Source of the DNA: Streptomyces sp. NBC_01197 | GTDB lineage: Bacteria; Actinomycetota; Actinomycetes; Streptomycetales; Streptomycetaceae | Assembly: GCF_036010505.1 (NCBI RefSeq) | Contig: NZ_CP108569.1 | Location: forward strand, 2,234,001-2,298,000 | Length of the DNA stretch: 64,000 bases | Reading direction: 5' to 3' | Shown here: positions 54,075 to 62,607 of the stretch, piece by piece | Layout of the letters: every line of letters begins with the position of its first letter | Position numbering within the stretch: the stretch's first letter is position 1 | Notes under the pieces: generated by a model | Told to the model about the DNA's origin: nothing | Seen by the model: only the letters and a program-made list of their open reading frames with translations | Database searches by the model: none | Made by a program: the position numbers and the translations under genes

Positions 54075-54425
54075 TCAGAGAGCCTCGCGTACGAGTGCCA
54101 GCACGGCCTCGTCCGTGAGACCCAGCTCCCTTGCCTCGGCGGCGAATTCCCTTACCCGTACGAGCAGTCGCGCCCGCGCCTGCGTGGGCCCGCCGACGAC
54201 CACCGCACCCCTCCCCCGGCGCAGTTCGATCAGGCCCTCCTCGCGCAGCCGCTGGTAACCGCGCAGCACCGTATGGACGTTGACCCCGAGCGAGTCGGCG
54301 AGGACGCGGGCGGCGGGCAGCCGCTCGCCCGCGTCCACCCGGCCGTCCGCGACGGCGCCCCGGACGCACGCGGCGATCTGGTCCCCGAGCGGAATCGCGG
54401 ACGACGGGTCGATCCGGAAGAGCAT
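54075..54425 (-). CDS. GntR-family (YtrA-type) regulator
   Basis: 116 residues, start ATG 54425. The N-terminal winged helix is clear: IPLGDQIAACVRGAVADGRV, GERLPAARVLADSLGVNVHTVLRGYQRLREEGLI, and LRRGRGAVVVGG. The short C-terminal tail fits the YtrA subgroup (no large effector domain). Its start overlaps the stop of the DUF1648 gene by one base. Probably represses the DUF1648/GntR operon through the TATTGTT inverted repeat upstream. Confidence 0.9.
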   Translation of the reverse strand: MLFRIDPSSAIPLGDQIAACVRGAVADGRVDAGERLPAARVLADSLGVNVHTVLRGYQRLREEGLIELRRGRGAVVVGGPTQARARLLVRVREFAAEARELGLTDEAVLALVREAL

Positions 54426-55402
54426 CAGCGGTTCTCCCGCCGCTCGGCCAGGGTGTTGAGCAGTGCGGCGCCGTCGGACGAGCCGTCGATGGTGACGACG
54501 AAGTCGCGGCCGCTCCTGCGCCGGACCACGATGGCCTCCCCCGAGCGGAGGATGAGTCCGGAGCTGCCCGCGCGGAACCGGTAGCCCCAGCCGCCGAAGT
54601 CCTTCAGGGCGTCGATATCGCGGCTGGTCGCCTGCTCGACCTGGTCCAGCGGTATCCGGATACGCGGCCAGGGCAGGCGGCCGGTGGAGATGGTCAGGCC
54701 CCTGCGGTCCACGGTGACGTACGGCCTGGCGAAGGCCATCAGCACCAGGCCGACCACGACAGGGGCCACGGCGGCCTGCCAACCGGAGACGGTCAGCACG
54801 ACGACTCCGGTGACGACGACGGCCACCGCGAGCGCCAGCAGCGGACGGGCGCCCGCGTGGCGCGCCCAGCCGGCGGTCTCGCCGGCCGCGAGGTCGATCC
54901 GCTCGACGGGCCCCTCGGCCGGCGGCGGCAGCACGGACGGTACGAAACGGGCCAGCCACCAGCCCGCCCCGCCCGCCAGGACCGCCACCCCGACGGCGGT
55001 GGCGAACCGCCAGAACGGGAAGTCCACCGGAGTGCGGAGGTTGGCGTACAGGATCGCGGCCATCAGCGCGCCGATGAAGCCGGCGAGCGCCCAGCCCGTG
55101 ACGAGCAGGCTCCGCACCCCGCGGGCGATCAGCATCCAGATCACCCCGAGGCCGACCAGGAGACCGGTGGTGACGAGTACGTATTCCAGTTGTCCCGCCG
55201 TGTCGTTGGGCCTCCCGCCGCTCCCGAAGTGGCTGGCCAGGCGGTGCGGCAACCGGTCCCGAAGCTGGAGGAAGACCGCCAGATCGACGGCGTAGGCAAG
55301 CAGGAAGGGCAGCCCGGCAACTGTCGCGCGCCGGATGCGGCCGGGTGCCGCCGGAACCCCTCGGGCATCGCCCGGAACCCGCGGCCATGTGGAGCGCTCC
55401 AT
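54425..55402 (-). CDS. DUF1648-domain membrane protein
   Basis: 325 residues from ATG 55402 (MERSTWPRV); GGGGG lies 5-9 nt upstream. Several membrane helices: AGLPFLLAYAVDLAVFLQL (~26-44, followed by the DUF1648 signature RLPHRLASHFGSGGRPND), then VTTGLLVGLGVIWMLIA, LLVTGWALAGFIGALMAAIL and others to ~230; the C-terminal third is a soluble beta-rich domain (PYVTVDRRGLTISTGRLPWP...). Such proteins are often regulated by YtrA-type GntR repressors as here; they may sense or modulate membrane stress. Function unknown. Confidence 0.85.
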   Translation of the reverse strand: MERSTWPRVPGDARGVPAAPGRIRRATVAGLPFLLAYAVDLAVFLQLRDRLPHRLASHFGSGGRPNDTAGQLEYVLVTTGLLVGLGVIWMLIARGVRSLLVTGWALAGFIGALMAAILYANLRTPVDFPFWRFATAVGVAVLAGGAGWWLARFVPSVLPPPAEGPVERIDLAAGETAGWARHAGARPLLALAVAVVVTGVVVLTVSGWQAAVAPVVVGLVLMAFARPYVTVDRRGLTISTGRLPWPRIRIPLDQVEQATSRDIDALKDFGGWGYRFRAGSSGLILRSGEAIVVRRRSGRDFVVTIDGSSDGAALLNTLAERRENR

Positions 55403-55411
55403 CATTCCCCC

Positions 55412-55438
55412 TATTGTTTGCATCCAAGTAGAACAATA
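55412..55438. promoter_or_regulatory. Inverted repeat TATTGTT-N13-AACAATA, likely GntR operator
   Basis: Perfect 7-bp arms at 55412-55418 and 55432-55438, ten bases before the DUF1648 start. AT-rich dyads of this size are typical of YtrA-type regulators controlling their own operon. Confidence 0.6.
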
Positions 55439-55453
55439 TGCGCGCGGGGCGTC

Positions 55454-55495
55454 AAGGAAAAGGGGAAGAGGAAGGGAAAGGGGAAGGGAAGGGAA
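55454..55495. repeat. 42-nt uninterrupted purine tract
   Basis: An unbroken run of A and G, made of AAGG/GGAA/GAAGG variants, lies between the DUF1648 promoter and the next terminator. Purine tracts of this length may form triplex or G-rich structures. Confidence 0.9.
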
Positions 55496-55532
55496 CGAGG
55501 CGGGGAGAGCGCAGGCCGACGACGCAGAGAGC

Positions 55533-55590
55533 AGCGGTCCCTCATCGGACCGGCACGCGATCATGAGTGCCGGTCCGATGAGGGACCGCT
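55533..55590. terminator. 24-bp perfect hairpin (terminator)
   Basis: Arms 55533-55556 and 55567-55590 are exactly complementary over 24 bp with a 10-nt loop. It lies 55 nt beyond the stop (minus strand) of the gene ending at 55645. One of the longest perfect stems in the window. Confidence 0.85.
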
Positions 55591-55644
55591 TACCGGAACT
55601 GACGGGAGCCGGCGGGGTCCGATTACACCCCCGCCGCCATCGGA

Positions 55645-56070
55645 CTAGACGGCTGCCGAGAAGGGCGCCTGGAGGGTGGAACCGGGCGGAAGTTGCTCCT
55701 GGATCAGGGCGACCGCGGCGCCGAAGTCGCCCTGGTCGTTGCCCGATACGTAACTCGTGCCGCCGTAGTGCAGTGTGACGCCGAGATCGGTGGCCGGGCG
55801 GCGCAGGGCGAGCAGGCAGCTCAGCGTGGCCGGCTGGGCCGTGCTGTCACCGGCCACGACCGGGAGCGGCATGTCCCACTCCAGGACGCAGTCGCTCAAC
55901 GGCTCGACCCCCTCCGGTACGTCGCCCACCGGCCTGAACGAGTCGAACGAAGCTCCGGCGTAGTCGACTCCCCTGATCCGGGTGCGGAGTTGACGCTCAA
56001 CGGCACTGATCACTAGGGCATCTGATCCATGGCTGTCCCGGTACCAGCCGGCCCATGACTGTGGTGTCAT
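55645..56070 (-). CDS. Hypothetical protein, 141 aa
   Basis: Soluble protein of 141 residues (MTPQSWAGWYRDSHGSDALV...). Beta-strand-rich with segments such as VLEWDMPLPVVAGD, LALRRPATDLGVTLHYGGTSYVSG and a C-terminal helix (FGAAVALIQEQLPP). Codon use is typical. No catalytic or membrane motif. Ends in front of the long terminator. Family not recognised with confidence. Confidence 0.65.
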   Translation of the reverse strand: MTPQSWAGWYRDSHGSDALVISAVERQLRTRIRGVDYAGASFDSFRPVGDVPEGVEPLSDCVLEWDMPLPVVAGDSTAQPATLSCLLALRRPATDLGVTLHYGGTSYVSGNDQGDFGAAVALIQEQLPPGSTLQAPFSAAV

Positions 56071-56218
56071 GAGCGCGACTGTAGCGCCGCCACCAGCCCG
56101 GCGTCACCAAGAGTGATCAAGTCCGGAATTACTGGTTCCTGGTGCACTTCGGGCCTGGCATCCCTTTCCTGACGGCCCGAAAGGTCCCGTTCGTGTCCGC
56201 CCGCGCCACCCGGCGAGC

Positions 56219-56254
56219 GCACGTACGAGGGCACATACGACGGCACGTACGAGT
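56219..56254. repeat. 12-bp tandem repeat (x3), GCACGTACGAGG type
   Basis: Three head-to-tail 12-mers with one or two differences, in the 245-nt gap between the 141-aa gene and the GNAT gene; nothing else is seen in that gap. Confidence 0.8.
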
Positions 56255-56315
56255 GACCGGCCGGACCACCGAACGGGTGAGGCGCCCCTCCCCCGGCGTA
56301 CGGCCCGGTCGCGGA

Positions 56316-56909
56316 TCAGCCGCGCGGCTCGCGCCACATCGGCCACATCTGCGGACCGTCGGGCAGCTGAACCGCGGTGCCCATGAACACGAACCCGAGC
56401 CGCTCGTACAGCGCGCGACTGCGCGCGCTGCTCGCCTCCAGGTACGCCGGAACCCCTTCCCGGTCGCAGCGCTCCAGTACGGGGGCCATCAGCGCGGTGC
56501 CCAGGCCCTCGCCCTGCCGCTCCGGTGTCACACCGATCATCAGCAGGTAGGCGTGCGCCCGGTCGTGCGGATGGAGCTCGCCCGTCAACCGCCCCACCAG
56601 TTCGGCGCGTTCGTTCTCCGGGTCGGCGACCTCCCGCATCCGGGCGGGCGTGTCGTCCTCCTCCTCCGGCACGCCGGCGGGAATGTCGAGCCAGAGGGCC
56701 ATCGCCGTGTGGTCCTCGGCGAGGTCTACCCGGCCCTCGGCGAGGGCCACGTCGATGAAGACCCCGAGGAACTTGCCGTGCACGGCCCTGCGGTGCGCCT
56801 CGTCGGGGAACACCCAGTTGCTCACCGGGTCCCGCATGAAGGACTCATCAAGAAGTCGTACGAGCACCTCGCGGTCGGCCTCGCCCGCCTGTTGTATCGC
56901 CACGCCCAT
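56316..56909 (-). CDS. GNAT-family N-acetyltransferase
   Basis: 197 residues from ATG 56909 (MGVAIQQAGEADREVLVRLL). GNAT fold: DRAHAYLLMIGVTPERQGEGLGTALM gives beta4 and the Q/R-x-x-G-x-G/A acetyl-CoA pyrophosphate loop (RQGEGLGT), followed by AYLEASSARSRALYERLGFVFMG. Upstream in-frame residues are encoded by an 8-bp tandem repeat that would be translated in changing frames, which supports the later start. Substrate unknown. Confidence 0.88.
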   Translation of the reverse strand: MGVAIQQAGEADREVLVRLLDESFMRDPVSNWVFPDEAHRRAVHGKFLGVFIDVALAEGRVDLAEDHTAMALWLDIPAGVPEEEDDTPARMREVADPENERAELVGRLTGELHPHDRAHAYLLMIGVTPERQGEGLGTALMAPVLERCDREGVPAYLEASSARSRALYERLGFVFMGTAVQLPDGPQMWPMWREPRG

Positions 56910-56955
56910 GGTCCGGTCCCTCTTCTCTCGCCGATCACGTCGCTCGCTCGCTACT

Positions 56956-56987
56956 GCTTGCTCGCTTGCTCGTTTGCTCGCTTGCTC
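56956..56987. repeat. 8-bp tandem repeat (x4), GCTTGCTC type
   Basis: Four 8-mers, one with a single change, upstream of the GNAT gene. A second 8-bp tandem (GCGGTACA x3, 57053-57076) follows 65 nt later. Unit length is not a multiple of three, so the region is not coding. Confidence 0.8.
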
Positions 56988-57078
56988 GATGGACGGATGA
57001 GCCATCGATAACTCGCAGACGTGATCCTAGAGTTGGCCGGACCCGACCATGGGCGGTACAGCGGTACAGCGGTACAGC

Positions 57079-58119
57079 TCAGCGGCTGCGCCGCGTCACA
57101 TACTCCGCGAGGGAGAGCAGGCCTCCCGCCGCCGCGAGGTCGGGAACCGCGCGGGAGAGGTGACCCACGGCTCTGGCCATCCGGTCGGCCGCCTCGACCT
57201 GTGCCCAGTCCCGGCCGCCGGCCCGGTCGACCGCGTCGGCGGCCCGCCTGATGCCGTCCGCGTCGAGCGGGCCGCCGTACAGCTCCGCCAGCTCCGCCGC
57301 CGCCCCGGTGCCCGAGTTCAGCGCGGCCACCACCGGCAGCGACTTCTTGTGGGCGGCGAGATCCGCACCGGCCGGCTTGCCGGTGTGGGACGGCTCGCCC
57401 CAGATGCCGATCAGGTCGTCGATCAGCTGAAAGGCCAGCCCGGCCTCCCGGCCGAACGCGTCCATCGCCGCCGCCGCTTCGGGCCCGGCGCCCGCGTAGA
57501 GCGCACCCATCGCACAGGCGCAGCCGAGGAGCGCCCCGGTCTTGGCCTCAGCCATGATCAGGCATTCGTCCAGCGTGACCTCCGAACGGGCCTCGAAGGC
57601 ACAGTCCGCCTGCTGCCCCGCGCAGAGCTCGATGACGCAGGCCGTGAGCCGCCCCGTGGCCGCCTTCGCCGCGGGGTGCGGGTCCTCCGCGAGCAGCCGC
57701 ACGGCCAGTGCCTGCATCGCGTCCCCCGCTATGACCGCGTCGGGTATGCCGAAGACGGTCCAGGCCGTCGCCCGGTGCCTCCGGGTGGCGTCCCGGTCGA
57801 TGACGTCGTCGTGCAGCAGGGTGAAGTTGTGCACCAGCTCCACGGCGGTGGCCGCCGGTACCGCCTGCCGGATGTCGCCGTTCAGCGCCTGGACGGCGGC
57901 GAGGACGAGCGCGGGTCTGATCGCCTTGCCCGCCTGCCCCGTGGCCGGCGAGCCGTCCGACTGTTCCCAGCCGAAGTGGTACATCCCGATGTTCCGCATC
58001 GGGCCGGGCAGGGACTCCAGCGCGGAGCGGAGTTCCGGGTCGACGACGGTGCGGGTGCGTTCAAGGAGCGCTGCGGCCTCATGTCCCTCGGTCGCGGCGT
58101 CCGTTCTGGTCGTGGTCAT
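57079..58119 (-). CDS. Polyprenyl diphosphate synthase, likely encapsulin cargo
   Basis: 346 residues from ATG 58119. Isoprenyl synthase fold with the first Asp-rich motif LLHDDVIDRD (~128-137) and the second QLIDDLIG (~237-244, DDxxG); GKAIRPALVLAAVQALNG is the substrate-entry region and the KTG/QQADCAFEAR segments are present. It condenses IPP with allylic diphosphates. The N-terminal ~35 residues (MTTTRTDAATEGHEAA...) look disordered, as expected for a targeting extension of family 2B encapsulin cargo. The gene follows the shell gene by 111 nt on the same strand, the arrangement reported for such cargo pairs. Confidence 0.85.
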   Translation of the reverse strand: MTTTRTDAATEGHEAAALLERTRTVVDPELRSALESLPGPMRNIGMYHFGWEQSDGSPATGQAGKAIRPALVLAAVQALNGDIRQAVPAATAVELVHNFTLLHDDVIDRDATRRHRATAWTVFGIPDAVIAGDAMQALAVRLLAEDPHPAAKAATGRLTACVIELCAGQQADCAFEARSEVTLDECLIMAEAKTGALLGCACAMGALYAGAGPEAAAAMDAFGREAGLAFQLIDDLIGIWGEPSHTGKPAGADLAAHKKSLPVVAALNSGTGAAAELAELYGGPLDADGIRRAADAVDRAGGRDWAQVEAADRMARAVGHLSRAVPDLAAAGGLLSLAEYVTRRSR

Positions 58120-58230
58120 GGTCCCTTCCTCTGCGGCGTGCGTACGGCTCGGTCGCCACGGATGCCCCGGACGCACCGGTCCCCGCGGCGGCCCGAGCAC
58201 CGTCGGAGCCGGCCGGTCCGGGGCGTCGCC

Positions 58231-59637
58231 TCACCGCCAGCGGCTGACTTCGACGTTCTCCAGCACCCCCAGGGCGTCGGGCACCAGCACGGCCGCTGAG
58301 TAGTAGGCCGTCACCAGGTAGGAGATGATCGCCTTCTCGTCGATACCCATGAAGCGGACCGACAGGCTCGGCTCGATCTCGTCGGGGATGCCGCTCTGCT
58401 GGAGCCCGATGACGCCCTGCTCGGACTCGCCGGTCCTCATGCAGATGATCGACGTGGTGCGGGCGTCGCTGACCGGGATCTTGTTGCACGGGAAGATCGG
58501 CACCCCGCGCCAGGCGGGCACATGGTGGCCCCCCATGTCGACGCTCTCCGGTACGAGGCCGCGCTTGTTGCACTCGCGGCCGAACGCGGCGATGGCCTTC
58601 GGGTGGGCGAGGAAGAGCTTCGATCCGCGTCGGCGCGAGAGGAGTTCGTCCATGTCGTCCGGGCTGGGCACACCGTCGTGCGGCTGGAGCCGCTGGCCGT
58701 AGTCGCAGTTGTTGAGCAGGCCGAACTCGCGGTTGTTGACCAGCTCGTGCTCCTGGCGCTCCCGCAGCGCCTCGACGGTGAGCCGCAACTGGTGCTCGGT
58801 CTGGTTCATCGGCTGGTTGTAGAGGTCGGCGACCCTGCTGTGGACCTTCAGCACGGTCTGGGCGACGCTCAGTTCGTACTCGCGGGGCGCCCCCTCGTAG
58901 TCGACGTACGTGTGGGGGACGTGCGCCTCACCGACGTGTCCCGCCGAAAGGTCGATCGCCGCTTCGCCGTAGCTGTTGGTGCGCTGCGCGGGCAGCGAGG
59001 TCACCCCCGCGAGATGCTCGCGCAGCGAGTCGGCGCGCTCCGCGAGGTTCAGCACGTCCGCCCTGGTCAGCTCAAGTACGACGCACGCGGTGTCGGCGCG
59101 GGCCGTGTAGTCCCAGGTGGCGCCCTCGTCCAGCAGCGCATGGTCGCCGAAGTACGACCCGTCGGCCAGCGAACCGAGGACGGTCTCGTCCCCGTAGGGC
59201 CCTGTGCCTACCTTCTGGACCCGGCCGTGTGCCAGCAGGAACACCCGGTCCGCCCTGTCGCCCGCGGAGGCCAGCACATCGCCCGCCGCGAACTCCCGCT
59301 GAGTGCAGCGCTGCGCCAGCTCGGCCAGGGCCGCCTCGTCCGCGTAGTCCCGCAGGGCGGGCAGCTCACCGAGCTCGGCCGGGATGACCTGGACGCGGTC
59401 GCCAGTCTGCACAAACGTCACGCGGCCGTCACCGACCGAGTAGCTCAGCCGCCGGTTCACCCGGTACGTACCACCCTGCACTTGTACCCACGGGAGCATC
59501 TTCAGCAGCCACCGTGAGGTGATCTCCTGCATCTGCGGTGCGGACTTGGTGGTCGTTGCGAGGTTCCGCGCAGCTGCCGTGCCCAGACTCTGCTGCGGCG
59601 GTGCCTGCGTGTCGCGAACCTCTTCACCAACGGACAT
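58231..59637 (-). CDS. Family 2B encapsulin shell protein (cNMP-binding domain insert)
   Basis: 468 residues from ATG 59637 ([11 protein letters not shown]), far enough upstream of the HK97-like fold. N-terminal part ([30 protein letters not shown]) and the C-terminal HK97 elements (e.g. [62 protein letters not shown]) frame a cNMP-binding domain at ~90-205: [27 protein letters not shown] strand and [24 protein letters not shown]. This is the family 2B layout. The subunits form an icosahedral protein shell around the polyprenyl synthase encoded next. Confidence 0.92.
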   Translation of the reverse strand: MSVGEEVRDTQAPPQQSLGTAAARNLATTTKSAPQMQEITSRWLLKMLPWVQVQGGTYRVNRRLSYSVGDGRVTFVQTGDRVQVIPAELGELPALRDYADEAALAELAQRCTQREFAAGDVLASAGDRADRVFLLAHGRVQKVGTGPYGDETVLGSLADGSYFGDHALLDEGATWDYTARADTACVVLELTRADVLNLAERADSLREHLAGVTSLPAQRTNSYGEAAIDLSAGHVGEAHVPHTYVDYEGAPREYELSVAQTVLKVHSRVADLYNQPMNQTEHQLRLTVEALRERQEHELVNNREFGLLNNCDYGQRLQPHDGVPSPDDMDELLSRRRGSKLFLAHPKAIAAFGRECNKRGLVPESVDMGGHHVPAWRGVPIFPCNKIPVSDARTTSIICMRTGESEQGVIGLQQSGIPDEIEPSLSVRFMGIDEKAIISYLVTAYYSAAVLVPDALGVLENVEVSRWR

Positions 59638-59773
59638 CTGACGCCCCTTCGATCTTCGACTGACGTACTTGAAGAGCCTTTCAGCGGAGACCTGCGGCGC
59701 GCCATTACACAAAAGAGTGTGACTAATAGGGCTTTGAGCGGGGCACGTTGTCATTCGTTGTCCAGAACGGTCA

Positions 59774-59798
59774 TAACTTGCATCCTTTATGCAAGTTA
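59774..59798. promoter_or_regulatory. Palindrome upstream of the Rrf2 gene (NsrR-type 9-5-9 box)
   Basis: Perfect 10-bp arms, TAACTTGCAT (59774-59783) and ATGCAAGTTA (59789-59798), spaced by 5 nt and 16 nt before the Rrf2 start. NsrR operators have this geometry (AA-N-rich 9-5-9 dyads). Autoregulation is likely. Confidence 0.7.
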
Positions 59799-59813
59799 CC
59801 TACCGTGACGCCC

Positions 59814-60260
59814 ATGCGGCTGACGAGATTCACCGATGTGGCACTGCGCGTACTGATGCGCCTCGCCGTCACGGAGGAAGGCGAGGCGCCGACGACCCGG
59901 GAGGTCGCGGCAGCCATGAGCGTGCCGTACAGCCACGCCGCGAAGATCGTCGCCCGTCTCCAGCATCTCGGCCTGGTCGAGGCGCGCCGGGGCCGCGGCG
60001 GCGGCCTCAGCCTCACCGGAGCAGGCCGCTCCGCCTCCATCGGCGGGCTGGTCCGCGAGCTCGAAGGGTCAGGCGACGTCATGGAGTGCGAGGGCGCCGC
60101 CCCGTGCCCGCTCCGGTCGGCCTGCCTGCTGCGCAGGGCCCTGAGCCGGGCACAGGAGGCGTTCTACGCGTCGCTTGACCCGCTCACCGTCGCCGACCTG
60201 GTCGCCCCCCCGACCGGGCCGCTGCTGATCGGCATCGGCAGCCGCCCCGACGACGGCTGA
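59814..60260 (+). CDS. nsrR: Rrf2-family regulator, NsrR-like NO sensor
   Basis: 148 residues from ATG 59814. N-terminal Rrf2 winged helix: MRLTRFTDVALRVLMRLAV, TTREVAAAMSVPYSHAAKIVARLQHLGLVEARRG and RGGGLSLTGAG. Three Cys (MECEGAAPCPLRSAC) have the spacing of NsrR, whose [4Fe-4S] cluster reacts with NO. Divergent from the encapsulin gene and 162 nt before hmp, whose promoter also carries a 9-5-9 dyad, so it most likely represses hmp until NO is present. Confidence 0.9.
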   Translation: MRLTRFTDVALRVLMRLAVTEEGEAPTTREVAAAMSVPYSHAAKIVARLQHLGLVEARRGRGGGLSLTGAGRSASIGGLVRELEGSGDVMECEGAAPCPLRSACLLRRALSRAQEAFYASLDPLTVADLVAPPTGPLLIGIGSRPDDG

Positions 60261-60330
60261 CCCACCCCGCGCCGCGCCAACCCCGCTGGCGGCAGTCCAC
60301 AGGCCCCTGGCAACACCCACCGGCCCGCCA

Positions 60331-60360
60331 CTCACGGCCACTCACGGCCACTCACGGCCA
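60331..60360. repeat. 10-bp tandem repeat (CTCACGGCCA x3)
   Basis: Three exact copies end one base before the hmp promoter dyad; a diverged fourth copy precedes them. Slippage repeat, or spacing element. Confidence 0.9.
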
Positions 60361-60362
60361 AA

Positions 60363-60385
60363 AATACGCATCTCACATACCAATT
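60363..60385 (+). promoter_or_regulatory. NsrR-type box in the hmp promoter
   Basis: AATACGCAT, a CTCAC spacer, and ATACCAATT form a degenerate dyad with the 9-5-9 spacing of NsrR sites; it resembles the ScNsrR hmpA operator pattern from memory. Located 38-60 nt before the hmp start. Confidence 0.6.
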
Positions 60386-60422
60386 CAAGAGCCAGACCGA
60401 GCGCAGGAACCAGGAGTCACCG

Positions 60423-61646
60423 ATGCTCAGCGAGCCGTCGACCGCCACCGTCCGAGCCACCCTCCCCGCCGTCGGCGCGGCCATCGGGGACATCGCCGAC
60501 CTCTTCTACCGCAAGCTGTTCGACGTCCACCCGGAGCTGCTGCGCGACCTCTTCAACCGCGGCAACCAGGCATCAGGCGCCCAGCGGCAGGCACTCGCCG
60601 GCTCCATCGCCGCCTTCGCCACCCAGCTGGTGGAGCACCCTGACACCCGCCCCGACGTCATGCTCGGCCGTATCGCCCACAAGCACGCCTCACTCGGGAT
60701 CACATCCGCCCAGTACGGCGTCGTGCACACCCATCTCTTCGCCGCCATCGCCGAGGTGCTGGGCGACGCGGTCACCCCGGAGGTCGCCGCCGCCTGGGAC
60801 GAGGTCTACTGGCTGATGGCCAACGCCCTGATCGCCCTGGAGGCCCGGCTCTACACGGAGCGCGAGGCCATCGCGGGTGACGTCTGGCGCGAGTGGGACG
60901 TGGTGTCCAGGACCGAGGAGACCGCCGACACGGCCACCTTCCGGCTCCGCCCGGCCGACGGCTCGCCCGCCCCGGACTTCCGGCCGGGCCAGTACGTCTC
61001 CGTCCAGGTCGAGCTCCCCGACGGGGCCCGCCAGATCCGGCAGTACAGCCTCTCCGGCGCCCCCGGTGGACAGCTCCACTCGATCACCGTGAAGCGCGTG
61101 AGCGGAGGCCCTTCCCCGTACAGCCACGGCGCTTCCCCGGACGGCGAGGTCTCGCACCACCTCCACACACACGTGCGGACCGGTGCCCGGCTCCGGGTCT
61201 CGCTCCCGTACGGCGATCTCGTCATCGGCCCGGACGCGGCGGACGCCCCGCTCATGCTCGCGTCGGCCGGAATCGGCTGCACTCCGATACTGGCGATGCT
61301 GGAACACCTCGCGGACACCGGTCACCCCGCCCCCGTCACCGTCGTGCACGGCGACCGCACCCCCGCGGACCACGCACTGCGCGACGAACATGCCCTCCTC
61401 ACCGAGAAGCTGCCGGATGCCGCCGCGCACTTCTGGTACGAGCACCCCGGCGCCGACCACCCGGCCGACCGCACGGGCCTGGTCGATCTGAGCGGCCTGC
61501 CCCTCGCGCCGGGGACCCGTGCGTACCTCTGCGGGCCGCTGCCCTTCATGCGCTCCGTACGGACCCAGCTGCTGGCCGGCGGCGTACGGGCCGCCGACAT
61601 CCACTACGAGGTGTTCGGCCCGGACCTCTGGCTCGCCGCGAGCTGA
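60423..61646 (+). CDS. hmp: Flavohemoglobin (nitric oxide dioxygenase)
   Basis: 407 residues. Globin domain (1-~140) with the distal Tyr region DLFYRKLFDVHPELLRDLFN and proximal His in AHKHASLGITSAQY (~82-92), FAD-binding domain (~150-255; RQYSLSGAPGGQLH) and NAD-binding domain (GIGCTPILAMLEHL ~287-300, YLCGPLPFMRSV ~365-376, EVFGPDLW). It oxidises NO to nitrate with O2 and NAD(P)H in the cytosol. Likely NsrR-controlled from the upstream box. GGAGTCACCG precedes ATG 60423. Confidence 0.95.
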   Translation: MLSEPSTATVRATLPAVGAAIGDIADLFYRKLFDVHPELLRDLFNRGNQASGAQRQALAGSIAAFATQLVEHPDTRPDVMLGRIAHKHASLGITSAQYGVVHTHLFAAIAEVLGDAVTPEVAAAWDEVYWLMANALIALEARLYTEREAIAGDVWREWDVVSRTEETADTATFRLRPADGSPAPDFRPGQYVSVQVELPDGARQIRQYSLSGAPGGQLHSITVKRVSGGPSPYSHGASPDGEVSHHLHTHVRTGARLRVSLPYGDLVIGPDAADAPLMLASAGIGCTPILAMLEHLADTGHPAPVTVVHGDRTPADHALRDEHALLTEKLPDAAAHFWYEHPGADHPADRTGLVDLSGLPLAPGTRAYLCGPLPFMRSVRTQLLAGGVRAADIHYEVFGPDLWLAAS

Positions 61647-61695
61647 CGGCCGGACCGCCGCCGCCCGCCGGACCCCCGGGGCGGACAATGGGCCC

Positions 61696-62607
61696 ATGCC
61701 TCCCGAATTCCCGGGCCCCGACCGGCAGCCACCGCTGCGGTCGCTGCGACCGCTACTGCCGTCGCCGCTGGAGCCGCTCGACGACGAGCGCTTCGCCCGG
61801 CGCGGCGTACAGCTGCTGCTCAAACGCGACGACCTGATCCACCCGGATCTGCCGGGCAACAAATGGCGGAAACTCGCGCCCAATCTGGCGGCAGCCACCG
61901 GACGGACCGTGCTGACGTTCGGTGGCGCGTACTCCAACCATCTGCGGGCCACCGCCGCCGCGGGCCGGCTGCTCGGCTTCCCGACCGTCGGCGTCGTACG
62001 CGGGGACGAGCTGGCCCACCGCCCGCTCAACCCCTCCCTCGCCCGGTGCGCGGCCGACGGTATGCGGCTGTACTTCGTGGACCGCGCTGCCTACCGCGCC
62101 AAGGCGGTCCCGGCCGGTCTCGACACGACGGGGATGTACGTGGTGCCCGAGGGCGGCAGCAACACCGCGGCCGTGCACGGCTGCGGCGCGCTCGGCCGGG
62201 AACTGCACGGGCTCGCCGACACCGTCGCGGTGGCGGTCGGCACCGGCGGCACGCTCGCGGGGCTGGCGGCCGGCCTCACGGCGGACCAGCGCGCCATCGG
62301 CTTCCCCGTCCTGAAGGGCGGCTTCCTGGCCGGCGAGGTCGCGGCGCTCCAGCAGACCTCCTTCGGAGCCAGGACCGGCGACTGGCGGCTCGACGACCGC
62401 TTCCACTTCGGCGGGTACGCCCGCAGCGCACCGGAACTCGAAGCCTTCGCGGCCGGGTTCGAGCAGCTGCACGGTCTCCCCGTCGAGCGGGTCTACGTCG
62501 CGAAGATGCTGTACGGACTGGTGGAGCTGGCCGCCGAAGGCGCCTTCCCGCCGGGCACCAGGGTCGCCGCCGTCATCACAGGTCAGCCCGCCTCCTCCTC
62601 GCGGTAG
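61696..62607 (+). CDS. PLP-dependent ACC deaminase/D-cysteine desulfhydrase-like enzyme
   Basis: 303 residues from ATG 61696. Fold type II PLP enzyme: LLKRDDLIHPDLPGNKWRKL (~36-55; the Lys of GNKWRKL binds PLP), TFGGAYSNHLRATAAAGRLLG (~75-95), and VAVGTGGTLAGLAAG (phosphate-binding Gly loop). Family members deaminate 1-aminocyclopropane-1-carboxylate or D-cysteine to 2-oxoacids; specificity-determining residues cannot be assigned. Its end overlaps the antiporter gene (opposite strand) by 25 nt. Confidence 0.88.
   Translation: MPPEFPGPDRQPPLRSLRPLLPSPLEPLDDERFARRGVQLLLKRDDLIHPDLPGNKWRKLAPNLAAATGRTVLTFGGAYSNHLRATAAAGRLLGFPTVGVVRGDELAHRPLNPSLARCAADGMRLYFVDRAAYRAKAVPAGLDTTGMYVVPEGGSNTAAVHGCGALGRELHGLADTVAVAVGTGGTLAGLAAGLTADQRAIGFPVLKGGFLAGEVAALQQTSFGARTGDWRLDDRFHFGGYARSAPELEAFAAGFEQLHGLPVERVYVAKMLYGLVELAAEGAFPPGTRVAAVITGQPASSSR

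Noticed and set aside
60331..60360. CRISPR-like repeats
   Set aside because: Units are contiguous, only 10 bp, with no spacers and no cas genes.
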